Source: Moraxellaceae bacterium (GTDB taxonomy: Bacteria > Pseudomonadota > Gammaproteobacteria > Pseudomonadales > Moraxellaceae). From it: a stretch of 64,000 bases of DNA. Both the position numbers and the translations under genes were made by a program. Positions 16,486 through 25,291 of this stretch are shown here, one piece after another (within the stretch, counting starts at the first letter, position 1; each line of letters starts with the position of its first letter). The stretch covers positions 868,001-932,000 of the forward strand of contig JAUXVU010000023.1 in assembly GCA_030680295.1 (NCBI GenBank), in the 5' to 3' direction. Under the pieces are notes generated by a model. That model saw only the letters and a program-made list of their open reading frames with translations, was not told the origin of the DNA and made no database searches.

Positions 16486-17376
16486 ATGCAGCCTTCACCA
16501 AAAGATTATTTTGATACCCCAAGCACACCCATAGTGAATGAGTGGTCAGAACACATAGATGCCAAATCTTGGGACCAGAAATATCCCGGCGTATTAGATT
16601 TCATCAATGGAATTGCTGGCCCCGCCAACGTCATCATGCAGCTATCGTGGCCACAAGTTGGGTACGGAGTAAAAGAAAGTCGCGTAGAAAGTGGTTCAGT
16701 AATCAAGCACCCAATTAAACGAACGCGAACCACTTTTACCTATTTAGCAGTCGCGATGACCGGCACTGGCGAAGAAAAAAAGGCTTTTCGTCGCGCAGTT
16801 AATGGCGCTCATGCTCAAGTCTATTCGACCGAGAAATCCCCTGTGAAATACCATGCAATGGACCCGCAACTGCAAAGTTGGGTAGCGTTTTGCTTGTATA
16901 AGGGATTTATTGACGCCTATAGCTTGCTGCATGGACGGCCTGAAATTGCCCACGATATTGACTTTTATAAGTTGGCGCAGCCTTTAGGAACCACGCTTCA
17001 AATGCGTGAGGATATGTGGCCAGAAACTCTTGATGGATTTGAAAAGGCCTGGCAGGAAGGCTTAGCAAAAGCCAATATCGACGATACCTTACGCGCATAT
17101 CTACACAATCTGACTTCACTACGCTATTTAAGCCCCATCACACGATTCATGTTTGGACGCTTTAATGTGTTTATGACCACCGGTTTTTTGCCACCTGAAT
17201 TACGCCAACAAATGCACTATGAGTGGTCAGAACAAGATCAACTTCGTTTTAAACGCACTTTGCGCTGGATTAGCCGCTTTAACCGTTTACTCCCACGGGT
17301 TATTCGCCAAGTTTCTTATCTTGGCTGTATGTGGGATTTTCGTCGTCGTTTAAAAAACAAAACACCACTGATATGA
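16486..17376 (+). CDS. MpaB/DUF2236-family oxygenase, copy 1
   Basis: A 296-aa protein of the oxygenase MpaB family (DUF2236, PF09995), related to the heme enzyme latex-clearing protein. Conserved features are GPANVIMQLSWPQVGYGVKESRVESGS (as a region near residue 45-70), KRTRTTFTYL, and NGAHAQV near 105, where the family has its heme-ligand His. KPLGTTLQMR-type and FMTTGFLPPELR segments follow. No signal peptide. GGGA lies upstream of the ATG. It stands alone rightwards, divergent from the dehydrogenase pair. Copy 2 at 21111 is clearly homologous. The substrate is unknown. Confidence 0.86.
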   Translation: MQPSPKDYFDTPSTPIVNEWSEHIDAKSWDQKYPGVLDFINGIAGPANVIMQLSWPQVGYGVKESRVESGSVIKHPIKRTRTTFTYLAVAMTGTGEEKKAFRRAVNGAHAQVYSTEKSPVKYHAMDPQLQSWVAFCLYKGFIDAYSLLHGRPEIAHDIDFYKLAQPLGTTLQMREDMWPETLDGFEKAWQEGLAKANIDDTLRAYLHNLTSLRYLSPITRFMFGRFNVFMTTGFLPPELRQQMHYEWSEQDQLRFKRTLRWISRFNRLLPRVIRQVSYLGCMWDFRRRLKNKTPLI

Positions 17377-17388
17377 CGCGGGCCTAAC

Positions 17389-18732
17389 TTAGCTCGGGTA
17401 GGGGCGCCCTTTAGCTTGCACATAACGAGCATGGGTTAATCGCCCCAAGTGCTGACGTAATTCATTCGTCTGCGTGTTATCTAACGCCAACTCAACTTGC
17501 TGAACTGCGGTATCAAGCGACTGCCAAATACTAAACGTTGTTTTATCGGGTACTACTAACTGCGACTTAATCATCGACAACACATTCGCCACCATTCGGG
17601 CACTGTAGTGCTGATGAGTTGGCAAGGCTGGTAATAAATCACGCAGTAATGCCTCATGTGCCAACGCAATTAGTTGAGATGACTCCGGTACAATTGCCAA
17701 CACCGGCACATCAGCCAAGTCATGTCCTAACGCCACACCGGTATCGAGCAATAATTGGCACTCAAGCCCAGGCACCAACTGTCCCGTTAATGCCAACTCT
17801 AACGAGCGCTCGCCGCCTATAGTGACCCGGTCTGCTTGCTGCAACGCAATGATTGCCCAGCGTAAATGCGCGAAAATCTCCCAAAACCTAATAACTTCAG
17901 GCGCCGGAACCCAGCCAGCTTCAGCTTGATAACCAGCCAAAAAATCAGCACGCGGACCAATACCACCGGCTTCATATTCCACACGCCCAAAGCGCCAACA
18001 AGCAGCGCAAAACCAACCTAAGTCTTCGCCTGGATCCGACCACGCCGCGAACTCCCAGTCGAGCACAGCCGTTAAGCGACCTTGGTCCACCATATAGTTT
18101 CCGGTACGTAAGTCGCGATGTGTTAGTACAGGTGAACACGCGGGTGGGCAATGCTGCTGCAACCAACATAATGCCCAACGCAGAGCGGGATGTGGTTGGT
18201 GATGCTGATCAAGCCATTGCGCCATGACTGCTAATGCTTGCCGCGCTGGCTCTACCTCTGGTGCAGACAAAAACGCTAATCGGGGCTCATCTGGCAACAC
18301 ACGATGTAAACGGGCCATCTGCTGCCCAATGTCAAATGCGAGTGCTGAACGATCCGGCACCAACTCATCATCTTTAACCAGTCGATGGCCAGCAGCCGTG
18401 CCTGCTACTCGCTCCATAAAAAAACAGGCACGCGACAAGGTCTCATCTCCCAGCCAAAATGGTCTAGGCACCGTGACACCAGCATCATATACCACCTGTA
18501 ATAGACGAAATTCTTGCTCACGAGAGAGTGACGCTTGCACCTGAGTTGCGGCATCACTTCGCATAACTAGGGCGATCGGCACTTCGTTTTCTACTTGAAT
18601 ATCTAGCGACCAGTTTTCTTGAACTGCTCCACCCGATAACTTCTTCGCCTTCAGCACTTGGACTGAGCGACCATCAAATTGACGCGATAAAAACTGGGTC
18701 AGGGCGTCACCCGACCACCAATGCGTTGTCAT
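17389..18732 (-). CDS. Phosphotransferase-family protein fused to a DUF6285-like domain
   Basis: A 447-aa protein. Residues about 20-330 form an aminoglycoside-phosphotransferase/choline-kinase-like fold with the catalytic LTHRDLRTGNYMV and the metal-binding VLDWEFAAWSDP, as in ACAD10-type kinases that phosphorylate hydroxyacyl-CoAs. The last about 110 residues (LRDLLPALPTHQHYSARMVANVLSM) resemble DUF6285, which is usually a separate small protein next to such kinases; here the two appear fused. It is the last gene of the leftward ALDH-SDR-kinase operon, 16 bp after the SDR gene. A role in hydroxy-acyl-CoA breakdown is inferred from context. Confidence 0.83.
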   Translation of the reverse strand: MTTHWWSGDALTQFLSRQFDGRSVQVLKAKKLSGGAVQENWSLDIQVENEVPIALVMRSDAATQVQASLSREQEFRLLQVVYDAGVTVPRPFWLGDETLSRACFFMERVAGTAAGHRLVKDDELVPDRSALAFDIGQQMARLHRVLPDEPRLAFLSAPEVEPARQALAVMAQWLDQHHQPHPALRWALCWLQQHCPPACSPVLTHRDLRTGNYMVDQGRLTAVLDWEFAAWSDPGEDLGWFCAACWRFGRVEYEAGGIGPRADFLAGYQAEAGWVPAPEVIRFWEIFAHLRWAIIALQQADRVTIGGERSLELALTGQLVPGLECQLLLDTGVALGHDLADVPVLAIVPESSQLIALAHEALLRDLLPALPTHQHYSARMVANVLSMIKSQLVVPDKTTFSIWQSLDTAVQQVELALDNTQTNELRQHLGRLTHARYVQAKGRPYPS

Positions 18733-18748
18733 ATTAATTGCCCAAAAA

Positions 18749-19519
18749 TTACAACGTGGATACGCAATGTCCGCCGTCGATGGTTAACACACTGCCATTG
18801 ATAAAACTGCTGGCGTCGCTTGCAAGCAACAACAACGCACCATCTAATTCGCTGGGTTGCCCCAAACGCTTTGCTGTCATGCGTTTAATTAGCCTCAAGC
18901 CCGCCTCAGTTTGAAAAAATGCACGATTCAAGTCCGTTTCGATATAGCCCGGCGCTAACGCATTCACACGAAAACCCAAACGACTGAACTCCAAGGCCTG
19001 TGCTCGGGTTAAATGATGGAGCCCTGCTTTAGCAGCTGCATACGCTGCCACTCCTTGCGCGACACGCTCACCCAGAATTGACCCGATATGAACAATACTG
19101 CCACCCAATCCGCTTCTCATGCGCTGCTGTACGAACAGTTTTGTCGTTAGCCACGGGCCTTTCAGATTGGTATCAAGCACAGCGTCCCAATCATCTTCAG
19201 TCATTGTGTGTGCCATACCCTCACGGGAAATTCCGGCGTTATTGATCAAAATGCTGATGCTATTGTCTGGCGCCCATGCTGCTGCCGAATCCAATGCACG
19301 CTGCACAGAACCAGCATCCGTAACATCCATGGCAACTGCGAATGCAGAAAAGCCAGCTTTGTTTAAATCATCAACTTGCTGAGCGAGCGCATCTATTCGT
19401 CTCGCAGCTAACACTACCTGTGCCCCAGCACTCGCCAGCGTATGTGCAAAATGCGCACCTAATCCACCAGATGCACCCGTAATTAGGGCTGTTTTTCCAC
19501 TCAATGAAAATGACGTCAT
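18749..19519 (-). CDS. SDR-family oxidoreductase (FabG-like)
   Basis: A classical short-chain dehydrogenase of 256 aa: TGASGGLG at residue 14, NNAG in the middle, catalytic Ser in HIGSIL, YAAAK active site, and PGYIETDL then NGSVLTIDGG at the C-terminus. Such enzymes interconvert hydroxyl and keto groups, for example 3-hydroxyacyl-CoA. It lies 16 bp after the aldehyde dehydrogenase gene and 16 bp before the kinase-like gene, so all three are one operon. Confidence 0.88.
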   Translation of the reverse strand: MTSFSLSGKTALITGASGGLGAHFAHTLASAGAQVVLAARRIDALAQQVDDLNKAGFSAFAVAMDVTDAGSVQRALDSAAAWAPDNSISILINNAGISREGMAHTMTEDDWDAVLDTNLKGPWLTTKLFVQQRMRSGLGGSIVHIGSILGERVAQGVAAYAAAKAGLHHLTRAQALEFSRLGFRVNALAPGYIETDLNRAFFQTEAGLRLIKRMTAKRLGQPSELDGALLLLASDASSFINGSVLTIDGGHCVSTL

Positions 19520-19535
19520 GCTATGCCTAGCCTGC

Positions 19536-20972
19536 TTATTTTGGTGCTAATAGATGCTTTTTGATGGCACGATGCGAGGCCTTATTAAACGGCGGCAGAA
19601 TAAAACGCAGCCCGGAAAAGCGCCCTTTAACCAATACTGATTTTGCATGCGACAACGTAATAAAGCCTTCGGGTCCATGGTAGCGCCCCATACCCGAGGC
19701 ACCTATACCCCCAAATGGCAGGTCATCAACTCCGGCGTGCTGCATCACGTCATTTATGGTTACACCACCCGCATGGGTGGTCTCAATTACATGTTGCTGA
19801 CGTTGCTCGTTGTAATCTAGGTAATACAAAGCCAATGGGCGAGGCCCATCATTAATGGTATCAAGCACTTTTTGTAAGTCGTCGTACTCCAGCACCGGCA
19901 ACAAAGGACCAAACACTTCTTCTTGCATGATCAACATTTCACGACTCGCCCCCAGCACCAAAGTCACTGGCAACTTGCCTGAATTAGTTAAGTCTTCATT
20001 GGCAGGATTAATCATAACGATTTGCGCACCTTTGCTTACCGCATCATCTAGATAGCGCTGCAAACGGGCCAGCTGTCGGCTGTTAATGATGGAGGTATAG
20101 TCAGGGTTATCACGTAATGTGGGGTACATTGTGCTGACTTGTGCAGTGAATAAACGGATGAAGTCATCGCGCTTACCACGTGGTAAATACAGGTGATCCG
20201 GTGCGATACAGGTCTGGCCTGCGTTCCAACACTTGCCAAAGCCTAAGCGCTCCACCAACTGTTCCAGCGGAAAACTATCGTGCACTACAACGGGTGACTT
20301 ACCCCCCAATTCCAACAACACGGGAGTTAAGTTTTTTGCAGCGGCTTCCATGACAATTTTGCCCACACGGGTCGATCCCGTAAACGTCAGATGGTCAAAC
20401 GGCAAGGTCGCAAATGCATCTGTCACATCACCTGACCCGCTATGCACACTCACTAAATCCTGAGGAAAAATATCAGCAAGCATGTCCGTAAAAACTGCAT
20501 TTAAACGTGGTGTATGACTCGACATTTTTATCATCGCCCGATTACCCGCAGCTAAGGCGTACATCAAAGGGCCGACAGATAAATACACGGGATAATTCCA
20601 CGGCACCATAATGCCAACCACGCCTAGTGGCTGATAATGAACTGCAGCTTTGCCCGGTTGCTGCAGCATCGCAACATGGCGTTTGCTTGGCTTCATCCAC
20701 TGCTTAACATGCTTGATGCAATACGCTAACCCCATCAACAAATACAGCAACTCTGCCATCTTGAACTCATCGGCCGATCGACTACCAAAGTCGTCACTAA
20801 CAGCGGCTGCCAAAGCGTCTTGATGTTGTCGTAATGCCTTATCTAACGCCTTTAAATAAGCAATTCGACGCTCTACGGATGGCATTGGTTCAGCCCGAAA
20901 TGCTGCGCGCTGATGCGCTAGGACGTTTTGAAGTTGTTGTTTCACGTCAAGATGATTGTGAGCAGAGGTCAT
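19536..20972 (-). CDS. Aldehyde dehydrogenase, coniferyl-aldehyde (CalB) type
   Basis: A 478-aa NAD(P)-dependent aldehyde dehydrogenase of the CalB/class-3-like group. Seen: TFTGSTRVGK coenzyme motif, LELGGKSP with the general-base Glu, NAGQTCIAPD with the catalytic Cys, and EEVFGPLLPV. The basic, hydrophobic C-terminus (LRFILPPFNKASHRAIKKHLL) recalls membrane-associated fatty aldehyde dehydrogenases. The ATG at 20972 was preferred over an upstream TTG. It is first in its leftward operon; a 24-bp dyad lies 12 bp upstream of the start codon, where a bound repressor would block transcription. The substrate may be a fatty or aromatic aldehyde. Confidence 0.88.
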   Translation of the reverse strand: MTSAHNHLDVKQQLQNVLAHQRAAFRAEPMPSVERRIAYLKALDKALRQHQDALAAAVSDDFGSRSADEFKMAELLYLLMGLAYCIKHVKQWMKPSKRHVAMLQQPGKAAVHYQPLGVVGIMVPWNYPVYLSVGPLMYALAAGNRAMIKMSSHTPRLNAVFTDMLADIFPQDLVSVHSGSGDVTDAFATLPFDHLTFTGSTRVGKIVMEAAAKNLTPVLLELGGKSPVVVHDSFPLEQLVERLGFGKCWNAGQTCIAPDHLYLPRGKRDDFIRLFTAQVSTMYPTLRDNPDYTSIINSRQLARLQRYLDDAVSKGAQIVMINPANEDLTNSGKLPVTLVLGASREMLIMQEEVFGPLLPVLEYDDLQKVLDTINDGPRPLALYYLDYNEQRQQHVIETTHAGGVTINDVMQHAGVDDLPFGGIGASGMGRYHGPEGFITLSHAKSVLVKGRFSGLRFILPPFNKASHRAIKKHLLAPK

Positions 20973-20984
20973 GATAATTTGCCT

Positions 20985-21008
20985 GTTATTAATTACATTA
21001 TTTGTATC
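20985..21008. promoter_or_regulatory. 24-bp inverted-repeat operator, site 2
   Basis: GTTATTAAT-TACATT-ATTTGTATC has the same GNTAYWAAT arms and 6-bp spacing as site 1. It sits in the divergent promoter between the aldehyde dehydrogenase operon and the second DUF2236 operon. Its spacer TACATT is identical to that of site 3. Confidence 0.65.
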
Positions 21009-21110
21009 ATGGTATCTATTAGCTGGCAAATAATGTGACCAATCAGTCATTGCTGGCCGCCAAATCAAATGATATAAGTTTCAAACTTTGTAACATTGTT
21101 CGGAGTTTTT

Positions 21111-21971
21111 ATGGTCGCTTCAACAATTCAGCAGGAATGGACTGGCGTTTTATCTCCTGCCGATTGGGATCGTGAGTTTCCAGGCATTCTAGATGGCATT
21201 GGCTTATTAGGCGGGACTGCCAATGTCATTATGCAGCTCGCTCACCCCGCGGTCGGCTACGGCGTCAAAGAGAGTCGCGTGGAGTCGGGCTCAATTATCA
21301 AGCACCCGTTCAAGCGTACGCGTACCACGTTGACTTATTTGGGCATTGCACTCACAGGCAGTACAGAAGAAAAGTTGGCATATCGTCGCGCCGTCAGCCG
21401 GGCACATGCCCAAGTCACCAGCACCCCGCAATCTCCTGTGGCATACCGCGCACTCGACAACAATTTGCAGTTATGGGTTGCTGCTTGCACCTTAAAAGGC
21501 TTTTTAGATTCATACGATAAATTTCAAGGCGGCATGAGTTTAGCGCAACGTCAGCGCTTTTATGATTTAGCCAAGCCACTAGGCACCACACTGCAGGTGC
21601 GCCCCGAAGACTGGCCTGCAAGTTATGAAGCATTTGAAGCGTTCTTCCAACAAGGTCTAAACCAAGCCCAAATTGACGACACCATTCGTGAGTTCCTGAT
21701 GGTGTTAGTGGACATGCGCTTCATGCCCGCGCCGGTGCGACTGCTATTTGGTCGACTCAATCGACTAATGACGGTGAGTTACCTACCACCAACACTGCGT
21801 GAGCAAATGCAGCTGAAATGGACATCTAAAGATCAACTTGATGCAGCGCGTCTTGAAAAAATAATTGGCCACAGCAATCGACTCATGCCGCGAGTCATTC
21901 GCCAACTCCCACATCTCTATTTTATGTGGGATATCCGGCGACGCTTAAGAAACCAACAATCACTTATTTAG
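21111..21971 (+). CDS. MpaB/DUF2236-family oxygenase, copy 2
   Basis: A 286-aa homologue of the 16486-17376 gene product; they share VIMQL, VGYGVKESRVESGS, KRTRTTLTYLG and the SRAHAQV segment with the probable heme-ligand His. The ATG at 21111 follows GGAG at 5 bases; an upstream TTG at 21096 is less likely. It leads a rightward operon with an acyl-CoA ligase and a DUF4334 gene, the only clear metabolic clue: the oxygenase product may be a carboxylic acid that the ligase activates. That sequence of steps is inference. Confidence 0.86.
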   Translation: MVASTIQQEWTGVLSPADWDREFPGILDGIGLLGGTANVIMQLAHPAVGYGVKESRVESGSIIKHPFKRTRTTLTYLGIALTGSTEEKLAYRRAVSRAHAQVTSTPQSPVAYRALDNNLQLWVAACTLKGFLDSYDKFQGGMSLAQRQRFYDLAKPLGTTLQVRPEDWPASYEAFEAFFQQGLNQAQIDDTIREFLMVLVDMRFMPAPVRLLFGRLNRLMTVSYLPPTLREQMQLKWTSKDQLDAARLEKIIGHSNRLMPRVIRQLPHLYFMWDIRRRLRNQQSLI

Positions 21972-22005
21972 CCGCAACGATTTAAGTCATTTCAGGAGAC
22001 GTTCA

Positions 22006-23685
22006 ATGACACAGCAAATATGGCCCAGACCGTGGCTGAGCACTTATCAATCACTAGGCCTTAACTGGGCGCAATTGCCGGTCGTGCCTGAGCAACACTT
22101 AGGTGACTATGTCAGCTCACATGCACAACAGTTTCCGGATCGTGTGGCGCTAGTTTATTTAGGACAAACCTTCACCTATTCGGCACTTGATATCTTAGCC
22201 AACCGCCTTGCTACCGGCCTGCAGCAACTTGGTCTTCATAAGGGCGATGTGTTGGCGATTCACCTACCAAATACACCGCAATATGTCGTTGCTTTTATTG
22301 CAGCGTCGCGACTTGGTTTAGTCATTACTAGCTTGTCAGCACTACTGACACCCCCCGAGCTAATTCATCAACTCAATGATGCTAAAGCGCGTGCTCTGCT
22401 AACTTTTGATCTGGTCTTTCCAACGGTCATTACGGCCATCAAAGACTGCGTTGCTAGTTTGCATAACGTTATTGTCACCAGCCCAGCATCTTGGCTACCG
22501 AACGCGCCAGCACTGCAACTTCCCACTCAGCTAGGTGCCGCCAACGTACATGACTTAACAGCACTGATGCCCTCAGAAACTCAAGTGACATCAGTGCCTG
22601 CCGATCTTGATGCAGTTGCATTTTTACAATATACCGGCGGCACCACCGGTCGCTCAAAAGGTGCACGGCTTAACTTGCGCCAGATTTTTGGCAACAACCT
22701 ACAAGTGGACGTATTTAATCAATATCGACTAGGCCAAGAAGTTATCGCTTCAGCATTCCCTTTGTTTCATATTGGTGGTTCGGCCATCATGCATAACGCA
22801 CTGCGTGTTGCCGCCACACTAATCATTACGCCTGACCCAAGACAGGTCGACCAGTTTACCCACGCTATGCGTATGCACCCACCCACCGTGATTGCCAACG
22901 TGCCAGCACTTTTTCAAATGTTGTTAGCGCATGCCCCTTTCACTGAGCTCGACTTCTCTAACTTACGTCTTGCCATTTCTGGCGCAGCACCCTTCACAGC
23001 CACCGAAATTGAGCGCCTTTCCAGCATCATTGGCCCGGGGAAAGTTTGCGAAGTTTATGGCATGACTGAAACCTCACCGGTTCAAACCTGCAATCCACCT
23101 GCAGCGTTTAAGTTAGGTAGTGTTGGTATTCCTGTGCTCGGCACTGACCTGCGTATTTGGGATATTGATCAGGCCTGTGACATGCCCTTGGGCGAGCCGG
23201 GTGAAATCATAGTCAGTGGGCCACAAGTTATGCTGGGCTATTTAAGCTCCGCCGACCAATCCGGTGGTCTTATTGAGCTCGACGAAAGCACGTGGATGTT
23301 CACCGGAGATATTGGCTGGCTAGACGATGAAGGTTATTTACACTTGTGCGACCGCAGCAAAGACATGCTTATTGTTGGTGGCTACAAAGTGTTCTCGGTC
23401 GAAGTAGAAGCTGTTGTGCAGTCATTAAAGTGGGTGGCTATGTCAGCCTTGGTAGGAAGGCCAGACCATGACCGTCCTGGCAATGATGTCGGACGCCTCT
23501 ATGTGCAACTGGCACCAAATGCCGATATAGGTGAAGCGTCAGCTCGCACTGAACTATTAGCTTTGTGCCGCCAGCATTTAGCACCCTATAAAGTGCCGCG
23601 TGAAATTGTATTTGTAGCCGCCATTCCACTGACTTCAGTGGGCAAAATCGATAAAAAAGTTCTTCGGGCGCAAGCCGCTGCTTAA
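22006..23685 (+). CDS. AMP-dependent acyl-CoA ligase
   Basis: A 559-aa adenylate-forming enzyme of the ANL superfamily. Core motifs are seen in order: FLQYTGGTTGRSKGA (P-loop), YGMTETSPVQ, TGDIGWLDDEGYLHLCDR with the ribose-binding Asp, GGYKVFSVEVEAVV, and the C-terminal SVGKIDKK with the catalytic Lys. These fit a fatty-acyl or similar carboxylic acid CoA synthetase. It begins 34 bp after the oxygenase gene with AGGAG upstream, and the DUF4334 gene follows 13 bp later. Chain length or ring specificity cannot be told. Confidence 0.9.
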   Translation: MTQQIWPRPWLSTYQSLGLNWAQLPVVPEQHLGDYVSSHAQQFPDRVALVYLGQTFTYSALDILANRLATGLQQLGLHKGDVLAIHLPNTPQYVVAFIAASRLGLVITSLSALLTPPELIHQLNDAKARALLTFDLVFPTVITAIKDCVASLHNVIVTSPASWLPNAPALQLPTQLGAANVHDLTALMPSETQVTSVPADLDAVAFLQYTGGTTGRSKGARLNLRQIFGNNLQVDVFNQYRLGQEVIASAFPLFHIGGSAIMHNALRVAATLIITPDPRQVDQFTHAMRMHPPTVIANVPALFQMLLAHAPFTELDFSNLRLAISGAAPFTATEIERLSSIIGPGKVCEVYGMTETSPVQTCNPPAAFKLGSVGIPVLGTDLRIWDIDQACDMPLGEPGEIIVSGPQVMLGYLSSADQSGGLIELDESTWMFTGDIGWLDDEGYLHLCDRSKDMLIVGGYKVFSVEVEAVVQSLKWVAMSALVGRPDHDRPGNDVGRLYVQLAPNADIGEASARTELLALCRQHLAPYKVPREIVFVAAIPLTSVGKIDKKVLRAQAAA

Positions 23686-23698
23686 CGGAGCAACCTGC

Positions 23699-24139
23699 AT
23701 GACAATCGAAACATTTAAAATGCTCGCCGACAGGCAACGCAGCACACCCATTACCGAGCTAGAGTCCTTATTTGATTCACTACCAGCAGTTTCAGAGTCT
23801 TTCATGATTGGAGACTGGCTTGGCGGTGTTTTTAACACCGGCCATGCTGGTGAGTCACAACTTACGCAACTCAATTGGGTCGGTAAACGCTTTAGCGATC
23901 GACTTAATGTTAATCCGATTGTGTCACTTGATGACACAGGTCAACGCTTTGCCAACCCTATCATGGGCTCAGCACAGCTTCGTATGGTGGAGTATCGGGG
24001 GGTTAGCACAGCAACTATGATTTATGACAAACACCCGATTATGGACCACTTTCGTCAAATTGATGCCAACACGGTGTTAGGCGTTATGGATAAAAAAGGC
24101 GACAGCATGCCGCTGTATTTTTATCTACAGCGGCTTTAG
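23699..24139 (+). CDS. DUF4334 domain protein with GXWXG motif
   Basis: A 146-aa protein matching by eye the GXWXG (PF14231) plus DUF4334 (PF14232) architecture: an N-terminal FMIGDWLGGVFNTGH strand, WVGKRF, then MVEYRGVSTATMIYDKHPIMDHF and NTVLGVMDKKG near the C-terminus. It is probably a small beta-barrel ligand-binding protein, of unknown function, often found with lipid catabolism genes. It is last in the oxygenase-ligase operon and nearly abuts the convergent AdeT-like gene, with a 3-bp gap. Confidence 0.78.
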   Translation: MTIETFKMLADRQRSTPITELESLFDSLPAVSESFMIGDWLGGVFNTGHAGESQLTQLNWVGKRFSDRLNVNPIVSLDDTGQRFANPIMGSAQLRMVEYRGVSTATMIYDKHPIMDHFRQIDANTVLGVMDKKGDSMPLYFYLQRL

Positions 24140-24142
24140 TCC

Positions 24143-25162
24143 CTATTCGTCCGTCAATGAACACTCTGCCGCATCAGGCTTTACGCGGCAGCGCACACGC
24201 TTCAATAAGCGCATCATATTGGGATGGTAATCGCCATCTTTGGTAATTTGGATTCGCGCCAAACGCATCATTTCAACGTACTTCACTTTATCGGCGGCCG
24301 ACAAATCCATCCAATACTTGGCATCAATATTTTTTTCTTCGCGCGCAATAATTTCAAACGCAATATCAATCTTACTGTTAATAAACTCACGCAGCTGCTG
24401 GGCCACGCCCGGCGGAAACGCATCTTTACGAATCACCAATGACGCCGTAATCATGGCTAAAGGAAAACGATATACACCACCTTTGTCACCCATGCCGCGA
24501 TATATTTCTAGCGGCTTAAATGCCACTGCCGGTGCAGCAATAATATCGACCTGACCATTGTTAAATTTGCTCGCAAAGTTGGTGATATCTGATGGCACCG
24601 GTTGCGCGCCCATTTGAGACACCATTTTTGCTTGTGACCGATCCCAATCAAACACTGCAACTTTTTTGCCTGCCGCTGTTTCAACGGAGTTAATTGCACG
24701 ATCTCGCACCATTACATATGCTGCGCCCAGTGGTGCAATGCCTGCAATTTCATATTGACCCTCCACCATTAAATGCGCCATTTTTGGGTCAACTAACGCA
24801 TTCAACACCGCCTTTAAGTGTTGGTTGTCTGGCACTGCACCAATGGCATCCAAGCTACCTACAAACTTATTAAACTGCTTAGCACGTAAAGTCGTCACTG
24901 CTGCACCATCACATTGCCCCGCCTTTAGTTCCTCAGCCACCACACGCTCATCAGGAAACACTTTGAGCTTGGCATCTAGACCCCAACGACGCGCTTCTAA
25001 CATGTGCTCACGGGTATTGGCATAAGCCGGCCCATTCGTGCCTAAGGGATCAAAAATACAGATAGTGACCTCTTTTAACGCAGCCGCAATAGCCGCATTT
25101 GGTACGGCAGATACGCTTGCAAGCAATATTGCTGCAAGCACCGTCAGTTGTTGTTTTTTCAT
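24143..25162 (-). CDS. AdeT-like putative solute-binding protein
   Basis: A 339-aa predicted periplasmic protein with a signal peptide ending near AAIAA. The rest resembles the AdeT1/2 (DUF6091) group, which has a TRAP-type solute-binding fold: EVTICIFDPLG at the mature N-terminus, LKAGQCDGAAVTTLRA, and NNGQVDIIAAPAVAFKP in the second lobe. AdeT proteins were first named as efflux accessory factors in Acinetobacter, but the fold suggests ligand binding. No transporter membrane genes are adjacent. Its promoter is shared with the FadL gene and a 24-bp dyad, which suggests binding of the same class of hydrophobic compound. Confidence 0.78.
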   Translation of the reverse strand: MKKQQLTVLAAILLASVSAVPNAAIAAALKEVTICIFDPLGTNGPAYANTREHMLEARRWGLDAKLKVFPDERVVAEELKAGQCDGAAVTTLRAKQFNKFVGSLDAIGAVPDNQHLKAVLNALVDPKMAHLMVEGQYEIAGIAPLGAAYVMVRDRAINSVETAAGKKVAVFDWDRSQAKMVSQMGAQPVPSDITNFASKFNNGQVDIIAAPAVAFKPLEIYRGMGDKGGVYRFPLAMITASLVIRKDAFPPGVAQQLREFINSKIDIAFEIIAREEKNIDAKYWMDLSAADKVKYVEMMRLARIQITKDGDYHPNMMRLLKRVRCRVKPDAAECSLTDE

Positions 25163-25229
25163 GATTGGAGCCCTTTTTAATGCAGCTAGTCGGCTGCTAC
25201 TTGATTTTTATTCTGCTCTCGTATACATA

Positions 25230-25253
25230 GATACAAATTACATTATTTATACC
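25230..25253. promoter_or_regulatory. 24-bp inverted-repeat operator, site 3
   Basis: GATACAAAT-TACATT-ATTTATACC has the same arms and spacing as sites 1 and 2. It lies 38 bp upstream of the FadL start and 67 bp upstream of the divergent AdeT-like gene. Confidence 0.65.
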
Positions 25254-25291
25254 ATTGCATTTATAACAATAAAAACTAGCGCAGGGCAACC

